NCBI GenBank assembly: GCA_028023455.1
Contig: JAQFVV010006272.1
Coordinates: 4,627,127-4,691,126 of the forward strand
Reading direction: 5' to 3'
DNA from: Epiperipatus broadwayi
Lineage: Eukaryota; Onychophora; Udeonychophora; Euonychophora; Peripatidae
DNA length: 64,000 bases
Positions 58,261 through 64,000 of this stretch are shown piece after piece; the stretch's first letter is position 1; every line of letters begins with the position of its first letter. The position numbers and the translations under genes were made by a program. The notes under the pieces are model-generated. The model was not told the origin of the DNA and did no database searches. It saw only the letters and a program-made list of their open reading frames with translations.

Positions 58261-58337
58261 AAAATGCCAGCTCAGCAAGAGTCAAGATAAGTACAAACAT
58301 TTTTCACTTTTTTGTTTAAAAGTTTGAGAATTTAAAA

Positions 58338-60453
58338 TGAATAATATCACTGTCAGCCATGGGGTATTTAACATGTTTGTGAGTTGATTGCCAAATAAAA
58401 TATGTATATTCAAATGTTAAAATTAGTAAATATCATATTGTAAAATAATATTAAATAATGTAATCAGTTTTTGTTCAAAATGGTTTAAATTTGAGAAAAA
58501 CTTGTAAATTATGTAGATTGTGTTAAAACTTTCTCTTATCGAAGAGTGTATTGTAGAACAACTCAATTAAAGTCAAGAAGTAATAAATAATTAAAATTAA
58601 AAAGATTAAGCATATTTAGATATGAGATTCAAAAACAAAAAAAAAAAAAACAGGCAATTTAATAATTACAATGTTTTGCAAGTTCAATCAATTGAACAAT
58701 GAAAATTTTTAAAGTTCTTGCAATTAAAATAAAATCAGGTATCAAAAATCAAATATTGAAGGTATGAAAAACAATCACAAAAGGTATTAAAAACAAGATT
58801 ATTAAAGTCTGTGAAAAACAAGATTAAAATGTTCAAAAACAAAAAGTAAACTTTATATATAAAGTCAATTTTTCTTAAATTTGTAATCTATTTTAATCAA
58901 GCTGAAATCAATCTGGATTCTCGCTTTGTTCATGCTACATTGAACCTTCATTATGATGGCTGAGTAGAAAAGAGGAAAAACTGCCAACTGCTGTAATCTA
59001 CTCTGGATATCTGAAATATGATTATGTTATTTTTCAAACAAATCTCTACTTAAAATGCTTAAACTTTAAATTTCAAAAACAGAAGATTTTGAAAAAGCAT
59101 TATGACAACTTATATATGATATTAATGAATATTTGCCCTCATAAGAGAAATCAAACTTTGACTGTAGATCATTTGCTTTGTAAATAAAAATAACTGTTTA
59201 AACTCTTATTATAATGTATAAACTGTTTTAAATTTTATTTTAATTTATATTTAATATTAAGTTGTTGTTTTTTTTTCATGTGTCATAGTGTCGTCCGGAA
59301 AACGAACCCACTAACCCGAGACAACTGTTTTTAAGGCAGCTGTGCTGACCTCTCAACCACCAATGCTTGACAAGTTATATTTTTATATTACAGATTGTTT
59401 AAAACAGGAAGTGAAAGTTATTAAAAAAAGAAAGTCGCATTTTAAAACAACTGAAGTTTTAAAAAAAGATTTGGAATAAAAAAAAATTGCTCTATATTGT
59501 ATTTACTATATATATATAGGTTATGATTTATTAACATTAAAAAAAATTTTCTTTAATGTGAAATTGTCACTTATATAATCAAAGATGTAATATTCAATTT
59601 AAAGTAAATGAGCACACTTGTAAAATAGTTAAAGTTACAAGTGTTAAAAGAAAAATGTATGTAATATACTGAATGAATGGTATTTTAAGTTAACGTTTTA
59701 TTTTGAAATTAGATTGAGTCACTTCATATGTAAATTAGCCCTTTTTTGATTGCTGAGAATTAAATTTAATGTATGTTAGAACTTATTATGGGCATGCAAT
59801 TATTAGATCTCTGTAAAATTAGTTTACTGTATATGGTGAATTTACTTATAGTTTTGTTATATAAATTTTGAGTCAGATCTAAAGGATTATCTCAGTTAAT
59901 TAAGAAGTATTAATAGTAAATATGGGTCAGATTCTAGAACTACATATCATAATTAGTTAGTGTGTTATTGTTGAGTTTGGAAACTGATTCAAAATGGCCA
60001 CTTCCTAAAGTTATTATTGAAAGGTGTATTGGTTAAATTATCCCATATTAGATATATATGTGACTATGCTAATATGCTTATGATATAAATAAATGTAGTA
60101 TATTTGTTAGGGCAGCCATACATAGAATTGTATTTGGAGTGTATTAAAAGCTAGAGATTTACTCTGCAGCAAATGTGCTTGATCATAAAAATAAGTTGTA
60201 TTATAAAATTTAACTGAAAAATTAGCTTTTTAAAATTAAGCAAAATAAATGTGGAAACTTTATAAATAATTATTATTTTCCAATGTACATAAAAAATAAA
60301 AGAGAAAAAAGAGACTGGGAAAATGGTTCTATTGAAAATATATATATATGTCTGACAGTTATAATATTTTGTAATGAACTATAGTTTTGTTATGGTTTAA
60401 ATAGTGTGTTAGCATCTTTATATATAATATTGTCTGGTCTACATATTTATTCC
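58338..60453 (+). repeat. Old long direct repeat, right copy
   Basis: Right partner of 48062-48151 plus 55377-56219. Relative to the left copy it holds extra segments at about 58480-59040, 59262-59372 (a SINE) and 59480-60230. Terminal TG...CA and a primer site are not clear, so calling these LTRs is tentative. Confidence 0.7.
59262..59372 (-). mobile_element. tRNA-derived SINE, family 1, copy b
   Basis: On the minus strand: TCAAGCATTGGTGGTTGAG, GAGGTCAGCACAG, B-box-like GTGGGTTCGTTTTCC, then CACTATGACACATG and an A-run. Same order as 15521-15628. The left copy of the old direct repeat lacks this segment, giving an empty-site comparison that shows it was inserted. Confidence 0.75.
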
Positions 60454-63400
60454 ATGTCCATTTCTTCAGGAGTAATTTATGTTCTATGGGATCTAGCTTA
60501 ATATTGCCAATAGATGCTGTGCAGTGAACATTACCATTATATTGAAGAAAATAATTTCAAAGCTTATTTAAATATATATGTATAAGAAAATATATGTGTT
60601 AGTCTACTTCTAGATGTTTAGTGTCAGGTGGTGCCCTAATCAATAATATAAATGTATTTAACTGAAAGACCTAATCTTACCATTAGATTAACAACTAAAT
60701 CAATATTTATGTGGTTATGTCTTATTCCATCTCCTTTGTTTTGGTAGATGCAGAATAAGCATTTGTCTGACGTAGCTAAAAGTAGTTTTAGATTATACTA
60801 TTCTGATCAATATTGGATGGGTATTTCATTGGCTATAAGCTAATATTTAAAACATGAAATAATTATGAGCTATCTTGGAAAATCTTCAACTACTTAAAAA
60901 AGATTTCTCATCATTCTTTATTTGTATCCATGTAGTGATTATGTAGTGCACCATGCAGTGCTCATATTTTATAAAAATGGTAGGCAATTTAAATAAACAA
61001 TATAACTGTATTAATATTTATAAATTATGGAAAGTTGGTCATTCATATGGGAACTTTAATGTTATGTGACTTAATGAGATTTGATTTTTTTTTTTTAATT
61101 TTTTACCTGCTAAATGCTACTAATGGTGGTGTATATGACATAGTGTCACTATAGCTATTTTTTTTAATATTGGCATATTGAATATTGTAGTTTATTTCAG
61201 AGTTTTTTGTTTAATATATGTATAAGTGTGAAGGTACTCATAATGTAGTGGATAGCATACTTCTCTATTATGCCTATAAACTAGGTATTGTCTGCAGTTA
61301 AAACTCCTAAGCTTGCTTGGAAATTTTCAGCTAACTAAAAAATTTCCCAAGAATTTACAGAAAGCACAGAAGGTTTTTTAGGGATGGCGTATACCAATCA
61401 CTGCTCACACCGTGATATTTAAATATTCTTATATAAAAAAATAAAATAAGGTAAAAAATTTGCTAGTCTTCACTAATTGATAATTAGCTGGGGACTAATG
61501 TTTTTTTATACCGTTTCTTTTTAAAGAAATGCGAAAAAAGATATTGCCTTTGTAGTGAAATATATAGTTTATATGTATAAAATATATAATTGTACATTTT
61601 ATTTCTGTACATTAAAATTATTGTTTTTCATATTTTAAATTGAATTTTGGAAGTATTCTTAAGTGTTTTCTTATTGTTTATTTGTTTTTTATCGATTCTA
61701 TTACCTAGATAATGTTTGGAATCAATAAATCTAGTTTTCAGTTTGTTTATCACACTTATATAAACATTTGCTTATATATACACATACTTTTATATCTATC
61801 TAATACAAAAATTATTAAATTTTATGACCCAGAATCGTTACATTATTAGAAGTGTGTGTGAGGAGAGGGGATTTACGTATAAGATATTTTTATTTAAAAC
61901 AAATTGAATATCTTTATAATATTTTTAGAAATGGTATCTGTTCTTTTTCTTTTTAAATTTTTCTGACATAACTATTTCTTTTCTTTCTGACATATATTCT
62001 TTAATAAAGAACTGTTAGTAGACTGATATATTTAGTTAGAAACATTGTAAAGGCGATGGAATTGACAAATCAATCAACCTGCAATTATACATCCGTATAT
62101 TTGTTAATTGTAATTATTGTTTTTATTTATTATGACTTAGTCACTAATTATTTCAGTGATGCCACTTGCTTGTGCTCACAGAACATATTATGCCTGTTAA
62201 TTATTATTTTCAGAAATACAAGTATTTATGAGAATCTTTTTATAAAGCAAGCGTTAATAATATTTTCCAATTCGCTGTAAACTTTACAATTCTTCCATTT
62301 CTATTTCTAAAATTTGAAAACAAATCTTTAGTATACTTGCTTATATATATATGAAATATTCTAAATATATATATGATATCATAACATTTTAGTTTCTTAC
62401 CTTTTCAAAGTTCCATTATAGTTTTTATTCTTTTGTTAGATCTTTAAAAAGTCTTTTGCTCATCATTTTATTAAAAAAGCACTATCCTTTTTATCTGATC
62501 GTTTTCCAGGTAAAACAAATATATTTTTTTCTATAAATAAATCGTATATTCTTTGTGATATTTCATCTTTCAAAAGTAATTTCAAGATTTTTTTTTTTTC
62601 ATTCTTATCATTTAATAAAAATTTTAAGTCTTTTCAAAATTATGACAATAAATATCAAACTTTAAACTTTCTTTAAAAGTAGATTTTTTAAAAAAAGTCC
62701 ATTTTTCTTTAATAGTGTAATTGTTTTGTAGTTATATTTACTATTTCTATAACTACTGAATGTTTAATACTGAGAGGACGAAGTTAATTATAAAATTCTA
62801 TAAATATATGTATGTAAGTGCTTTTCAGTATTTTTCTAGACAACATCTCACTAAGAAAAAAAAATATTGGAACATATGTTTAGAAAAGCAAAGGAAAGGA
62901 AATTAATAACGAAATAAATTAATATTATTTTTTATAAGAAATATAAAGTAGCAAAAATGTGGAACGTAGTGCCCACTTTGACTTAGAAGAGTGATGTGGT
63001 TTTTTTTTATTTTAAATAAACTATAAACTGAGATTAAATTACTATGCCTAGTGCTAGCACGTAATATTAGATGAAATAGAGGTTTATTTTTATGAGAAAA
63101 TGTTTGGAAAATTTAAAATACTCAGAAGACTTGATCTGATAAATTATAGTAGGAGTGTTAATATAGTTTTAATAGCATAGCTAAAGAAGATAACAAACTA
63201 AGTATATGTGGAAAATATAAAAATTAATCTAATGGATTACTCACTTAGGAGATTGTTTTGATCATTGAAAATGCCAGGTTGAAATTTAATCCAGGTGCCT
63301 TTAGCTCTCATGTCCATCAGTCAAACCAATGTGCTAAACTGTACACAGAAATTACTGATGATTAACACTTTGGAGGTTATATCACATTTTAGGACTAAAA

Positions 63401-64000
63401 GTAAATGGTTGAACTTAGATCCATAAAGTTTTTAGTTTCAAGTTTGTCACCCTAGCATTATGTTAAACTACACAAGGCAGAATGTGTGAAATAATGGAAC
63501 ATGTTAAGAAGTTAGATGATAAACTTATTTCAGTATATAAAAGAAGAATGAATAAAATTGAATGAACATGGAGTCTTATAAATAATAAAAAACAAAGATG
63601 AACCCTTTTGTTAAAAGGGTGAAAGAAAATAATGAAGCTTAAAATTACTGAGATATAAACATTATAAACTATGGCCTATGTGCAATACTTTTAAGTGCTG
63701 TAGGCTTAAAAATAGCTAAGTCTTAAAATGTGTATTTATTTAAGATTTGTGAGAGAAAATATTTCTTATTCTTTTTCTCTGGAGCCCCTGTGCAAGCAAT
63801 ATTTTGTCTTACAAAGTGATGGATTTTTTTAATTCAGCTTTTAAAAATTTAATTATTAGATATTTATGAGAGGAAAAAAATGTTTAAACTTAGTTTAGAA
63901 TTAAAAAATTATTAATGTAGAATTGATCAAAACAAATGTTGATAATGTTATCATTAAAGTGCCAAGGGTCCTTGTGCAGTATTTATAATTGTTATAGGCT
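60454..64000. other. AT-rich DNA with SINE-like scraps
   Basis: A tRNA-like stretch at about 61228-61350 (TAATGTAGTGGATAGCATAC, followed by a body ending CAGCTAACTAAAAAATTT) may be a further diverged SINE. 63240-63350 on the minus strand is another weak candidate. The 74-codon frame at 62056-62280 has no motif and I do not call it a gene. Confidence 0.4.

Noticed and set aside
62056-62280. 74-codon open frame with hydrophobic stretch
   Set aside because: Isolated, no splice or promoter context, composition equal to AT-rich background.
63230-63480. Further tRNA-SINE copies near the right edge
   Set aside because: Only weak box-like matches, no shared body with either SINE family; left as uncertain scraps.

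Overview
The window is strongly AT-rich eukaryotic DNA, densely packed with transposable elements and with almost no host coding sequence. There are no bacterial-style operons, rRNA genes or intact tRNA genes. The mix is RTE-type and jockey/I-like LINEs, Penelope-like elements with GIY-YIG endonuclease, Ty3/gypsy LTR elements, tRNA-derived SINEs and fold-back MITEs. This suggests an invertebrate, and an arthropod (possibly a chelicerate) is my best guess. That is inference from element style; no host gene fixes it.

Layout. 1-3.1 kb: AT-rich DNA, a decayed Penelope-like element with inverted arms (1517-2727) and a tRNA-SINE. 3.8-10.1 kb: a nest bounded by a ~150 bp inverted repeat; a minus-strand LINE (LINE-B copy 1) is split by a full-length minus-strand RTE LINE (5082-8372) and abuts a second Penelope-like fragment (9123-9967). 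10.7-14.7 kb: a fold-back MITE and a nearly complete plus-strand RTE LINE (11421-14705) head-to-head with the first. 16.6-23.2 kb: a ~1 kb direct duplication flanking LINE-B copy 2 (17746-21300). 25.4-25.7 kb: an old RTE tail with a 5' inversion. 26.2-26.45 kb: an unidentified Cys-rich coding relic.

29027-41692 is the most unusual object: a 12.7 kb LTR retroelement without pol, carrying three ~3 kb LTRs (A, B, C). A and C are near-identical; the middle one, B, is clearly diverged. A remnant internal region lies between A and B. A 3 kb internal region lies between B and C, with a tRNA-Lys-like primer binding site followed by two decayed copies of it, and one gag-like coiled-coil reading frame with an acidic duplicated tail and two in-frame stops. 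Several short inverted repeats and a 39 bp block are conserved between the diverged LTRs.

44.96-45.09 kb holds a possible terminal exon of a host membrane protein. 46.1-46.4 kb is a second MITE. 48152-55376 is a young gypsy element (LTR-gag-pro-RT-RH-IN-LTR, no env) with a GTAT target duplication. It carries one nonsense codon and three one-base frameshifts, all extra A residues. It sits inside an older long direct repeat (48062-56219 and 58338-60453) that flanks a decayed coiled-coil repeat gene (56479-58260). The last 3.5 kb is AT-rich with SINE-like scraps. Nothing here is clearly an active host gene; the interest is in element architecture and nesting order.
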